Assembly: GCF_001556045.1 (NCBI RefSeq)
Contig: NZ_LSIC01000153.1
Span: 1-57,025, forward strand
From: Bradyrhizobium sp. CCH5-F6
Lineage (GTDB): Bacteria; Pseudomonadota; Alphaproteobacteria; Rhizobiales; Xanthobacteraceae
Length of the DNA: 57,025 nucleotides
Direction: 5' to 3'
Both the position numbers and the translations under genes were made by a program. The stretch's first letter is position 1. Each line of letters begins with the position of its first letter. The notes under the pieces are model-generated. The model was not told where the DNA came from and did not search any database. It saw only the letters and a program-made list of their open reading frames with translations. Below are positions 44,776-53,329 of this stretch, one piece after another.

Positions 44776-45198
44776 ATGCCAGACAACGTCGCCCTGTTCG
44801 CCATCATCATCCTGTTGCTCCCGATGTTCTATTTCTTGCTGGCCGCACCGGCCTTTCTGCTGGTGAAACTGGACATCCCACCCGTTGCCTTGCTGTTGCG
44901 CACCATGTTCAGTGGTTATTTCCTGACTGTGGCGGGCGCCGGCGTCGTTGGAACGATGGCCCTCGCAGTGACTGGCCATCTCCTTCTACCCGTTGGCATA
45001 GGCTTGATCGCGGCGTTCGCGGCCTTGTCTCGCCGCTGGTTCTTGCGGCAGATGGATGCCCGGCTCGGTGACAGCGATGCTGGCGCTGCGCGCCGGCTGC
45101 GACGGCTGCACTGGGGCGGCATGCTGAGCAACGCGGTCCAGCTTGCCGCCGTCGTGGCCTGCATTCCCTATATCGAAGTCTCACCACAGTCCGTTTGA
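44776..45198 (+). CDS. 140-residue integral membrane protein, unknown
   Basis: ATG preceded by AAGGTCGGTAGG gives 140 residues with about four hydrophobic segments: LFAIIILLLPMFYFLLAAPA, MFSGYFLTVAGAGVVGTMAL, LLLPVGIGLIAAFAAL and, after a basic loop (RRWFLRQMDARLGD, RRLRRLHWG), MLSNAVQLAAVVACIPY. No family is recognised. The stop lies 3 bases before the truncated tRNA-Cys copy, so this is the last gene of the putative insertion between the two tRNA sequences. Confidence 0.7.
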   Translation: MPDNVALFAIIILLLPMFYFLLAAPAFLLVKLDIPPVALLLRTMFSGYFLTVAGAGVVGTMALAVTGHLLLPVGIGLIAAFAALSRRWFLRQMDARLGDSDAGAARRLRRLHWGGMLSNAVQLAAVVACIPYIEVSPQSV

Positions 45199-45201
45199 CG
45201 T

Positions 45202-45252
45202 CAACGGTCTGCAAGACCGTGGACACCAGTTAAATTCTGGTCGTGGCCTCCA
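45202..45252 (+). pseudogene. Truncated tRNA-Cys 3' half (probable att site)
   Basis: These 51 bases match 44306-44356 of tRNA-Cys in 48 positions, from the anticodon stem through CCA; the following bases (CATT-CAA) also agree. The 5' half is missing. One substitution changes the conserved C56 of the T loop (TTC to TTA), so it cannot be a working tRNA. A displaced 3' tRNA fragment in direct orientation is the usual footprint of integrase-mediated island insertion. Confidence 0.85.
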
Positions 45253-45442
45253 TTCCAAGTCTCTGATTATTCATCAAAATGTAGGTTCGCCGCCGTTCCA
45301 GGGGAACGCGTGGCGGCGACTTGTCGGGTCGCGCCCACCGTGTTCACCCGGGGCTTGGCGGAAACCAGCGATTCAGGCTCGATGGCATAGTCTTCGCATC
45401 TGCGAAGCGGTGCATTCCCGTCAACCGAGCGCTGGAGCAGAC

Positions 45443-45589
45443 GTGGGCGAAATCGTCCGATTTGTCCCGAAATCCGAGCTGGAGCGGGCTCGTCTCATAC
45501 GTGAGGCGCGCGCGATCTATGACAGCATCTTTCCGCCGGCTGCGCCCGAGCGGGCGCCGCAGGATGGCGAGGAAAGCTTCAAGGATTGA
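45443..45589 (+). CDS. Conserved 48-residue hypothetical protein
   Basis: GTG start after GGAGCAG; the product begins MGEIVRFVPKSELERARLIR, continues EARAIYDSIFPPA and has an acidic end (QDGEESFKD). I recall near-identical short proteins (IVRFVPKSELERARLIREAR) in many Bradyrhizobium genomes, with no function assigned. The frame is open further upstream only through the tRNA fragment, so the GTG is preferred. Soluble and mostly helical. Confidence 0.7.
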   Translation: MGEIVRFVPKSELERARLIREARAIYDSIFPPAAPERAPQDGEESFKD

Positions 45590-45667
45590 TCGTTGCGCCC
45601 GGCCGCGGGGCCCGGCTATGCCGAACGGCCCGCGAGGCGGGCGCGTCCGTTCACGGTGGAGCCAGCC

Positions 45668-45877
45668 TCAGCAGGCCGCGTACCAGCCGTCGGGAAAGGG
45701 CAGGAGGGGCCAGGCGCCCTCGTTGTCGTTCGCAGCCGTCGGAATTGCCTTGCCCGTTGCCTCGAACGTCCACGAGCGGAGTACGAATTCCTCCTCCGCC
45801 GCCGTCGCGAAATCTTCGACGATCATGGCGTTCCGGACCGTATCCAGCAGCAAGTTGAACTCGGCTTCGCTCATCAC
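45668..45877 (-). CDS. Conserved 69-residue hypothetical protein
   Basis: The minus-strand ATG gives MMSEAEFNLLLDTVRNAMIV, then EDFATAAEEEFVLRSWTFEA and an end containing AANDNE and WYAAC. It has an acidic helical first half, one Trp-rich tail and no signal peptide. The NDNE motif is common in short alphaproteobacterial proteins. Either of the first two Met codons could be used. It is convergent with the 48-residue gene. Function unknown. Confidence 0.65.
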   Translation of the reverse strand: MMSEAEFNLLLDTVRNAMIVEDFATAAEEEFVLRSWTFEATGKAIPTAANDNEGAWPLLPFPDGWYAAC

Positions 45878-46127
45878 ACCCTCGCAGAACGCGGATGGCG
45901 CAATCTCGCAAACCCGGCTTGTTTCCGGATTGACCCGATCGGTCGCATTTTAGCGATCCGGCGATTGGGATCCGGTTGATTAACAATTTCTGAAGATCGG
46001 GCGAGTCCTACGGGCCTCCACGGCGTGGCAGGCGTGAAAGAGATCACGGTGCCAGCGGTCTATTTCTCCTACCCCTGCGCGCAACGGCCAATGCAGGCCG
46101 GGGCACGGCAGGACGGGAGACTTGGTC

Positions 46128-46388
46128 ATGAAGGCGAGGTTTCTGCGGTTTGCGGGCGTGAAGAGCCGGGCGCGCGGCGCCTCGACGGTCGGACTGTTCC
46201 TGACGCTGTTCACCTCCGTCGCCCAGGCGCAGGGCACAGCCGAACAGCGGCGTGCGTGCACCCCCGACGGCTACCGGCTCTGCGCCGGCGAAATTCCCAA
46301 CGTTCGCGCCATCACCGCGTGCCTGCGGCGCAACCGGTCGAGCCTCAGCGAGGCGTGCCGTTCCGTGTTCGATCAGGCCGGCGGCTGA
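46128..46388 (+). CDS. Small secreted cysteine-containing protein
   Basis: The ATG at 46128 follows GGGAG and gives 86 residues. A basic N-terminus is followed by a signal-peptide core (STVGLFLTLFTSVAQAQG, cleavage near AQA-QG). The mature part is about 50 residues with four regularly spaced cysteines (RRACTPDGYRLCAGEIPN, AITACLRRNRSSLSEAC), a pattern like a single GLG1-type cysteine repeat. Similar periplasmic proteins are frequent in Bradyrhizobium; the function is unknown. Two disulfides are likely. Confidence 0.7.
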   Translation: MKARFLRFAGVKSRARGASTVGLFLTLFTSVAQAQGTAEQRRACTPDGYRLCAGEIPNVRAITACLRRNRSSLSEACRSVFDQAGG

Positions 46389-46826
46389 ATTGCCCGCCCT
46401 GTGGGTTTGTGCGCAGCAAGTACCTCGCACGGGCTCGCGAATCCGCCATACTCGGCCTGTGGATATGCTGCGGACAGGCTGTGGAAGGCCGGTTGATCCG
46501 CGGATGCCGGCCGCAGATGCTTCTGTCCGGCGCCACATCTCGATCGGAAAACGTCATATCTCTGTCAAATGGGTTCACCGGATGATTTCCGATCCGACGG
46601 ATCTCTGCTTCGACCAATATCATTTGGTTGTCCCGAATTCGGGACCCTGCTGCGCCGGTCCCGCGGTCTGCGAACAGTTTTTGTGCAGCGGCTTGCCCAA
46701 ATGCCGGGCGCACTCCATCCAATTTTTTGTACGCCCGCGGACAAGCTTTTCGCGGCGCACTCCCGCACGCTTCCTCCCGACATTGGACCATGGCAGGCGC
46801 CATGACATTTCGGAGGAACTGGCGAG
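46389..46826. other. 438-bp intergenic region without a convincing gene
   Basis: Short frames on both strands overlap one another and lack ribosome binding sites. This spacer presumably holds the promoter of the amide-uptake locus. I see no clear -35/-10 pair or strong inverted repeat. Confidence 0.4.
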
Positions 46827-47747
46827 ATGGAGAAATCGGTTGGGCCCCAGGCGCGGCGGGGATTGGCGCGCGCATCATTGCCACGGCGCAAGCTCATGCT
46901 CGGCGCCGCCATCGCTTTCGGACTCGTCGTCGCCGCACCGCTGAGCGCGCAGGCCGCAGCGCCCGCCGCCTGCGCCGCGCTCCAGGAGAAATACCCGGAC
47001 TGGAAGGGCAAGACGCTCGTCAACGCCATCAACCCGCACACGCCGGGCTATGAGACCATCGATCCCAAGGATCCCAGCAAGTACATCGGCTTCGATATCG
47101 ATCTCGGCGAAGCCATCGGCGAATGTCTCGGCTTCAAGCTGACCTACAAGGCGGTGACGTTCGCGGCGCTCCTGACCACGCTCGCCGCGGGACAAGCCGA
47201 CATCGTGATCTCCGACATCTACGCCACCAAGGAGCGCGCCAAGGCCGCCGACTTCATCACCTACTCGAAGGTGTTCGACGGCGTGCTGGTCGCCAAGGGC
47301 AATCCGAAGGGCATCAACGGCATCAACTTGTCGCTGTGCGGCGCCGCTGCCGCCGAAAACACCGGCTATGTCGAGGTGCCCCTGATCCAGGCGTTGATCC
47401 CGGAATGCAAGAAAGCCGGCAAGCCCGAACCGACCATCCAGCTCTACGACAACAACGCCAACTGCATTCAGGCGATCCTCGCCGGCCGCGCTGACACCTA
47501 CATCAACGACGTCAATACCGTCGACAGCGCCGTAAAGGCCTATCCGGACAAGCTGGAGAAGGCGGTTGCGGTGACGATCCCGTATTCCGTCGGCATCGCC
47601 GTGCCCAAGAACAAGCCGAAATTCCGCGACGCCGTGCTCGCCGCATTGATCGAGGTGCAGAAGGCCGGCACGCACATGGAGCTTCTGAAGAAGCATGGGC
47701 TCGATGTGAACAATTTCATGGAGCCGGAAATCCTCACGGCCGACTAA
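46827..47747 (+). CDS. ABC transporter periplasmic binding protein (amino-acid type)
   Basis: A 306-residue solute-binding protein of the SBP_bac_3 group. The start is supported by GGAGG ten bases upstream. The leader has a basic stretch, then a hydrophobic core (MLGAAIAFGLVVAAPLSAQA). The mature part has YIGFDIDLGEAIGECLG, ALLTTLAAGQADIVISDIY and DNNANCIQAILAGRADTYI. It would capture a polar nitrogen compound for the fused permease-ATPase encoded downstream. With acetamidase/formamidase genes following, an amide or amino-acid derivative is the likely ligand (inference). Confidence 0.88.
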   Translation: MEKSVGPQARRGLARASLPRRKLMLGAAIAFGLVVAAPLSAQAAAPAACAALQEKYPDWKGKTLVNAINPHTPGYETIDPKDPSKYIGFDIDLGEAIGECLGFKLTYKAVTFAALLTTLAAGQADIVISDIYATKERAKAADFITYSKVFDGVLVAKGNPKGINGINLSLCGAAAAENTGYVEVPLIQALIPECKKAGKPEPTIQLYDNNANCIQAILAGRADTYINDVNTVDSAVKAYPDKLEKAVAVTIPYSVGIAVPKNKPKFRDAVLAALIEVQKAGTHMELLKKHGLDVNNFMEPEILTAD

Positions 47748-47757
47748 GCGCGGTTTA

Positions 47758-47887
47758 CCTCTCCCGACGGGGAGAGGTCGGCGCGAAGCGCCAGGTGAGG
47801 GGGCGGCGCGGCAAATGCGGTGCAGCGTAACCCTCACCCGGCTCGCATCTGACGATGCGATCCGACCTCTCTCTAAGGGAGAGGTGA
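47758..47887. repeat. Inverted pair of REP-like elements
   Basis: Left unit: CTCTCCCGACGGGGAGAGGT followed by CGG, a short GCG hairpin and GGTGAGGG. Right unit, on the opposite strand: CTCTCCCTTAGAGAGAGGT, CGGATCGCATCG, then GGGTGAGGG. The two are the same element head to head, a type abundant in Bradyrhizobium spacers. The pair could form a large stem between the binding-protein gene and the transporter gene and lower expression of the latter. Confidence 0.75.
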
Positions 47888-47944
47888 ACCGAGCCAGCCT
47901 CACTCGCTTTCTGCCAACCTCATTCCGCTGATGACTGCCGACTG

Positions 47945-49567
47945 ATGTCGCTGTTCCTCCACTATCTGAGCATGCCGTACCTGCTCGCGGGCATTGAGCT
48001 CACCCTCGAGGTGACGGCCCTCGGGCTCGGCGGCGGATTGATCCTCGGGTTGATCCTCGCCGGCATGCAGCTCTCCCGCTTCTGGCTACTCTCGGCGATC
48101 GCCAGGGCCTATACCGTGATCTTCCGCGGCACCCCGCTGATCCTGCAGATGGTGTTCGCCTACGACGCGCTGCCGCATATCGGCATCAAGCTGCCGGCGG
48201 TGCTGGCCGCCGGCCTCGCGCTCGCCTGCAATGAGGCGCCGTTCATCGCCGAGATGCTGCGCGCCGGCGTGCTCGGCGTCGACCGCGGGCAACTGACGGC
48301 GGGGCAGGCGCTCGGCATGACGCCGTCAGTGCTGATGCGCAGGATCATCGCGCCGCAGGCCATCCGCACCATGATCCCGGCCTTCGGCAACGAGGCGGTG
48401 AGCGCGCTGAAGAATTCCTCGCTCGCCTCGGTGGTCGCGGTACAGGAGTTGACTCTGCGCTCGACGCAGCTGGCGTCCTCGACCTTCGACTTCTTCTCGA
48501 TATTCTTCGCCTCGGGTCTGCTCTATCTCGTGCTGACCGCCACCATCAGCGCCATCCAGCTGTTCGCCGAATGGCTGCTCGATCTCGACCGCACGACGCG
48601 CCGCGAGCGCAAGCTCGCCGACTATCTGCCCTGGCGCCGCGTCGATCTCGTCACCAAGCTCGAGCTCGCCGATGCGACCGTCGCCGATCCCGAGCCCGCA
48701 CCAGCAGAGCTCGCGGCCACCCCGCCGCTGGTCCTGTCCCGCGAGGCGCGCGCCCGCCGCGCCGCGACGATCGCGCGCAACAATATCGCGGTCGAAGTCA
48801 AGGACCTGACCAAAAGCTACGGCCCGCAAAAAGTGATCGGCGGCCTCGACCTCACGGTGCGCGTCGGCGAAGTGGTCGCGTTGCTCGGACCCAGCGGCTC
48901 CGGCAAGAGCACACTGCTTCGCTGCATCAACCACCTCGAAAGCTGGGACTCCGGCACCGTGCGCGTCGGCGGCCGGCGCCTCGGCTTTGGCGAGAATGGC
49001 AAGCTGTTGTCACCGCGGGCGATCGCCAATGAGCGCGCCAGCGTCGGCGTCGGCATGGTGTTCCAGCAATTCAATCTGTTCGCGCATCTCTCGGCCAAGG
49101 AGAACATCGCCGGCCCCTTGCGCTGGGTTCACGGCATGACCCGCATCGACGCCGACCGCCGCGCTGCCGAGCTGCTCGACCGCGTCGGGCTCTCCCATCG
49201 TGCCGATGCGCTGCCGCGGCATCTCTCAGGTGGCCAGCAGCAGCGCGTCGCCATCGCTCGCGCTCTGGCGCCCAATCCAAGCGTGCTGCTGCTGGACGAG
49301 CCGACCTCCGCGCTCGATCCGGAGCTGGTCAACGAGGTGCTGGAGGTGATCCGCCGCCTCGCCATCGACGACGGCCTCACCATGATCATCTCGACGCACC
49401 AGATCCGTTTCGCTGACGAGGTCGCCGACCGCGTCGCCTTCCTGAGCGGCGGCGCGATCATCGAGGAGGGGCCGGCGCACGAGGTGCTCTCCAATCCCCG
49501 CAATCCGCTGACGGCGCGATTCCTCAGCGTGATGGAAGCCGACAAGACTCCGGAGGCGGTGCGATGA
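47945..49567 (+). CDS. ABC importer permease-ATPase fusion (polar amino acid type)
   Basis: A 540-residue fusion. Residues 1-225 are a His/Glu/Gln-type permease (LEVTALGLGGGLILGLILAG, and the EAA loop in AEMLRAGVLGVDRGQLTAGQ). A charged linker of about 60 residues follows. From about residue 280 there is a complete ABC ATPase with Walker [10 protein letters not shown] (about 315), signature LSGGQQQR, Walker [13 protein letters not shown] and switch His in ISTHQIRFADEVA. The two functions are usually separate genes; a homodimer of this protein would make a complete importer. It works with the binding protein encoded before it, from which an inverted REP pair separates it. Confidence 0.92.
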   Translation: MSLFLHYLSMPYLLAGIELTLEVTALGLGGGLILGLILAGMQLSRFWLLSAIARAYTVIFRGTPLILQMVFAYDALPHIGIKLPAVLAAGLALACNEAPFIAEMLRAGVLGVDRGQLTAGQALGMTPSVLMRRIIAPQAIRTMIPAFGNEAVSALKNSSLASVVAVQELTLRSTQLASSTFDFFSIFFASGLLYLVLTATISAIQLFAEWLLDLDRTTRRERKLADYLPWRRVDLVTKLELADATVADPEPAPAELAATPPLVLSREARARRAATIARNNIAVEVKDLTKSYGPQKVIGGLDLTVRVGEVVALLGPSGSGKSTLLRCINHLESWDSGTVRVGGRRLGFGENGKLLSPRAIANERASVGVGMVFQQFNLFAHLSAKENIAGPLRWVHGMTRIDADRRAAELLDRVGLSHRADALPRHLSGGQQQRVAIARALAPNPSVLLLDEPTSALDPELVNEVLEVIRRLAIDDGLTMIISTHQIRFADEVADRVAFLSGGAIIEEGPAHEVLSNPRNPLTARFLSVMEADKTPEAVR

Positions 49568-49610
49568 GCGGCGCATCCGCAAGGTTCAAGACTCCCGAAG
49601 AGGCCACCTC

Positions 49611-50852
49611 ATGAAGCATGTCACGCTGCCGGTTTCGCCGAAAACCGTCCACTGGGGCTATTTCTCCAAGACAGTCGCGCCCGCCCTGACGCTCCGCTCC
49701 GGGGATCGCGCCACCATCGAGACGCTGACCCATCACGCCAATGACGATTACGAGCGCATGATCCAGGGCGACCCCGGCGCCGAGAGCGTGTTCCAGTGGA
49801 CTCGCGAGCACAAGGCCGTCGCGCGCCGCGGCTCCGGCCCGACGGAAGGCCCGTTCATCCGCGGCGCAGGCGAGGGGATCGGCGTGCATTTGCTCACCGG
49901 ACCGGTCGCGATCGAAGGCGCCGAGCCCGGCGACATTCTCGAAGTGCGCATCCTCGACGTCCGGCCACGGCCGAGCTGCAGCGCCTGCCATGCCGGGCGC
50001 TGCTTCGGCTCCAACGTCGCGGCCAACTGGGGCTTTCACTATCACGACCTGATCGAGGAGCCGAAGCCGCGCGAGGTCGTCACCATCTTCGAGCTGGACA
50101 CCTCCGGCGAGCCCTATGCGAAGGCCGTCTACAATTACGTCTGGACGCCGCAGACCGACCCTGACGGCATCGTGCATCCGACCATCGACTATCCCGGCGT
50201 GCGCGTGGATCACGCCACCATCAGGAAGCGCGAGAACATTCTTTCCAGCGTGAAGGTGCCGGCGCGGCTGCATTTCGGCACGATGGGCCTCGCGCCGTCG
50301 GAGGCCGATTTCGTCAGCTCGATCCCGCCGAGCTACACCGGCGGCAACATCGACGACTGGCGCATCGGCAAGGGCGCGCGGATGTTCTACCCGGTCGCGG
50401 TCCCCGGCGCCTATTTCTCGGTCGGCGATCCCCACGCCGCGCAGGGCGACAGCGAACTCGGCGGTACCGCGATCGAGACCTCGCTGACCGGCGATTTCGA
50501 GTTCATCCTGCACAAGAAGGCCGACCTCGCCGGCACCAATCTGGAAGGCCTCGACCACCCGATGCTGGAGACCGACCACGCCTGGTCGTTCTACGGCTTC
50601 ACCTATCCGAACTATCTCGCCGCGCTCGGCGCCGACGCGCAAACCGAGATTGCCAACCACTCCAGTCTCGACCGTGCGATGCGCGATGCGTTCAGAAAGC
50701 TGCGTCGCTTCCTGATGACCGTGCACGGCCTCAGCGAGGACGAGGCGATCTCGCTGATGTCGGTCGGGGCCGATTTCGGCGTCACCCAGGTCGTCGACGC
50801 CAATTGGGGCGTCCACGGCACGATCCGCAAGAACATCTTCCGGTGCGACTAA
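49611..50852 (+). CDS. Acetamidase/formamidase family protein
   Basis: A 413-residue FmdA/AmdA-family hydrolase that releases ammonia from small amides. Recognisable blocks are VHWGYFSKTVAPALTL, DTSG, GVHLLTGPVAIEGAEPGDIL, GFHYHDLIEEPKPREVV, FGTMGLAPSEADFVSSIPP and the GDPHAAQGDSELGGTAIETS loop that helps form the active site. A four-residue-spaced cysteine cluster (CSACHAGRC, about residues 124-132) is absent from its paralogue in the next gene. The start follows GAAGAGG. It lies 43 bases after the fused transporter, so uptake and hydrolysis are co-expressed. Substrate unknown. Confidence 0.9.
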   Translation: MKHVTLPVSPKTVHWGYFSKTVAPALTLRSGDRATIETLTHHANDDYERMIQGDPGAESVFQWTREHKAVARRGSGPTEGPFIRGAGEGIGVHLLTGPVAIEGAEPGDILEVRILDVRPRPSCSACHAGRCFGSNVAANWGFHYHDLIEEPKPREVVTIFELDTSGEPYAKAVYNYVWTPQTDPDGIVHPTIDYPGVRVDHATIRKRENILSSVKVPARLHFGTMGLAPSEADFVSSIPPSYTGGNIDDWRIGKGARMFYPVAVPGAYFSVGDPHAAQGDSELGGTAIETSLTGDFEFILHKKADLAGTNLEGLDHPMLETDHAWSFYGFTYPNYLAALGADAQTEIANHSSLDRAMRDAFRKLRRFLMTVHGLSEDEAISLMSVGADFGVTQVVDANWGVHGTIRKNIFRCD

Positions 50853-50985
50853 TGCATTGAGACGCGGTCTGTTTTGGGATGAGCACGTGACGAGCGGAGA
50901 CCGTTTGCGGCCCGTCGCAGCGACGGACGATAGCCTTCGTCTGGCACGGAGGTTGCTTCGATCGACTGCAATCTGGGTCGATCCG

Positions 50986-53316
50986 ATGAGCTTCCGCCCG
51001 TTCACGAGCGAGTCCTACGCGCAAGACGACCGTCCCGAAGCATGGCGGGACGTGCTGGCTGCGGTCGGCCTGCAACCGGCGGGCGGTCACAGCATCTTCG
51101 ACGGACACGCGACCGCATCGCACCGGCACGCCGCGGGCGTTGCGCTGACACGCATGGCTGCGGGCGCGCAGAGCGTCGGTCCGCTCTCACGAGCAAGCGA
51201 AGACCTTCCCATCGCGCTGATGCCGGTCGAGGACGGCATGGTGCTGAAGAGCGCCGGCGGTCACCGTATCGTTCCCGTCGGTCATCTCGTGCTGCTGCCG
51301 CGCAGCGGCGATTGGAGCATCGTATTCCAGCGCGACATGCGCGCCGTCGTGCTGTCGGTGACGTCGGAGGCGCTGCACGGGCGCCTCTCGGGCAAGCCGC
51401 GGCTTGGCGAGCCCCGCGTCGTTCCGCCCAGCGGCTTTGCCGACGTCTTCTCCCGTCTGCTCGATGCCACCGCACGCACTCTCGACACATTGAGCGATCC
51501 CGAATGGAATTCGATTGCGCAATCCTTCGTCGATCTGCTGCTGACGCTCGTGCATCAGCTGGCGTCCTCGGCCTCCGATGCCGGATCGAGCGCGACGCAG
51601 GCCGCGCTGCTGCACCGGATCTGCCAGACCATCGAGCGTCGCCTCGACGATCCCGATCTGGTGCCGGCGCGCGTCGCGCAGGCGGAGGGAATTTCCGAAC
51701 GCTACCTGCAAAAGCTGTTCGAGACGGTCGGGGACAATTTCACCCACTACGTTCGCGAGCGCCGGCTCCAGCGCGCCTGGGCCGACCTATCGAACCCAAC
51801 CGAGGCACATCGCTCGATCTCGGAGATCGCCTACGCCTACGGCTTTGGCGATTCCGCGCATTTCAGCCGCGCCTTCCGCCACCGCTTCGGCCTGCCGCCG
51901 CGCGAGTTTCGCCAGCAGGAGGCGGAGCGCGCGACTGCACAGCACGGCGTCGCCGGCCAGCGCGGCTGGCCGCAGGAGGCGCTGGCGCTGCTTCGCGTCC
52001 ATCAGAGCGTGGAGACGCGCAGCAGTGTCGCCTGTGCCGACGCCGAGGAGCGGACGAGCGCCGAACGCCGTCATCATCATCTCCCGGTCGAGGCCAGCCG
52101 CGTTCATTGGGGATATTTCAGCCGCTCGCTGCCGCCACAGATCGAGATCGCCTCGGGCGACACCATCACCATCGAGACGCTGACTCAGCACGCCTCCGAC
52201 GATCCCGAGTTGATGATCGCCGGCGATGCCGCCGCCGAAAGCGTGTTCGGCTGGACGCGGGACAAGAAGAACGTCGACCGCCGCGGCGCGGGACCCATGG
52301 ATGCGAGCGTGTTCGGCCGCGGTGCCGGCGAGGGGTTTGGCGTGCACATCTGCACCGGACCGGTCGCCGTAAAGGACGCCCAGCCAGGTGATGTGCTGGA
52401 GGTGCGCATCCTCGACATCGTGCCGCGCGCGAGCCGCAATCCGAACCACGCGGGCCGTGTGTTCGGCTCCTCGGTCGCAGCGTGGTGGGGCTATCACTAC
52501 AACGAGTTTCTCGGCGGTCCCAAGCCGCGCGAAGCCGTCACCATCTATGAGATCTTCGACGACGCCGAGGTGCCGCACGCCCGCGCGCTCTATTCCTACC
52601 GCTGGGAGCCGCAGACCGATCCGTTCGGCGTCGTGCACGCCACCTACGACTACCCCGGCGTTCCCGTCGCACCCGACACGATCAAGCGCCGCCATGCCGT
52701 GCTCGACGGCATCAGGATCCCCCTGCGTCCGCATTTCGGCGTGATCGCGGTGGCGCCGCGCGAGGTCGATTTCGTCGATTCCGTGCCGCCATCCTATTTC
52801 GGCGGCAATCTCGACAATTGGCGGCTGGGGAAGGGGGCGGCCGTCTATCTCCCGGTTTCCGTGCCCGGCGCGCTTCTGTCGGTCGGCGATCCCCATGCCA
52901 CGCAGGGCGACGGCGAGCTGAGCGGCACCGCAATCGAATGCTCGATGACCGGCACCTTCGAGGTGATCCTGCACAAGAAGGCCGATCTTGCCGGCCAGCC
53001 CTTCGCCGATCTCTCCTATCCCCTGATCGAGACCGAGACCGACTGGGTGCTGACCGGCTTCAGCCACCCGAACTACCTCGCCGAATTCGGCGCGCAGGGC
53101 CAGAGCGAAGTCTACGCGAAATCCTCGCTCGACCTCGCCATGAAGGACGCGTTCCGCAAGATGCGGCGCTTCCTGATGAACGTCAAAGGCCTCAGCGAGG
53201 ACGAGGCGATCGCGCTGATGTCGGCCGCCGTCGATTTCGGCGTGACGCAGGTGGTCGACGGCAATTGGGGCGTGCACGCCATCCTCAGCAAGCGCCTGTT
53301 CCAGGACGCTTCTTAA
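50986..53316 (+). CDS. AraC-type regulator fused to an acetamidase/formamidase domain
   Basis: A 776-residue fusion. Residues about 1-190 resemble the AraC_binding_2 sensory domain (MSFRPFTSESYAQDD, VEDGMVLKSAGG, FQRDMRAVVLSV). Residues about 208-310 are an AraC helix-turn-helix pair (VAQAEGISERYLQKLFE; AYAYGFGDSAHFSRAFRHRF; LPPREFRQQ). Residues 366-776 are a full FmdA domain paralogous to the preceding gene, with EPQTDPFGVVHATYDYPGV and GDPHATQGDGELSGTAIECS. Reading is continuous without any stop between the parts. The start ATG is chosen at the first residue of the regulator domain; 43 further upstream codons look non-coding. A protein that binds DNA and hydrolyses or senses the amide would allow direct feedback. 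Confidence 0.88.
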   Translation: MSFRPFTSESYAQDDRPEAWRDVLAAVGLQPAGGHSIFDGHATASHRHAAGVALTRMAAGAQSVGPLSRASEDLPIALMPVEDGMVLKSAGGHRIVPVGHLVLLPRSGDWSIVFQRDMRAVVLSVTSEALHGRLSGKPRLGEPRVVPPSGFADVFSRLLDATARTLDTLSDPEWNSIAQSFVDLLLTLVHQLASSASDAGSSATQAALLHRICQTIERRLDDPDLVPARVAQAEGISERYLQKLFETVGDNFTHYVRERRLQRAWADLSNPTEAHRSISEIAYAYGFGDSAHFSRAFRHRFGLPPREFRQQEAERATAQHGVAGQRGWPQEALALLRVHQSVETRSSVACADAEERTSAERRHHHLPVEASRVHWGYFSRSLPPQIEIASGDTITIETLTQHASDDPELMIAGDAAAESVFGWTRDKKNVDRRGAGPMDASVFGRGAGEGFGVHICTGPVAVKDAQPGDVLEVRILDIVPRASRNPNHAGRVFGSSVAAWWGYHYNEFLGGPKPREAVTIYEIFDDAEVPHARALYSYRWEPQTDPFGVVHATYDYPGVPVAPDTIKRRHAVLDGIRIPLRPHFGVIAVAPREVDFVDSVPPSYFGGNLDNWRLGKGAAVYLPVSVPGALLSVGDPHATQGDGELSGTAIECSMTGTFEVILHKKADLAGQPFADLSYPLIETETDWVLTGFSHPNYLAEFGAQGQSEVYAKSSLDLAMKDAFRKMRRFLMNVKGLSEDEAIALMSAAVDFGVTQVVDGNWGVHAILSKRLFQDAS

Positions 53317-53329
53317 CAAGGACACCCAA

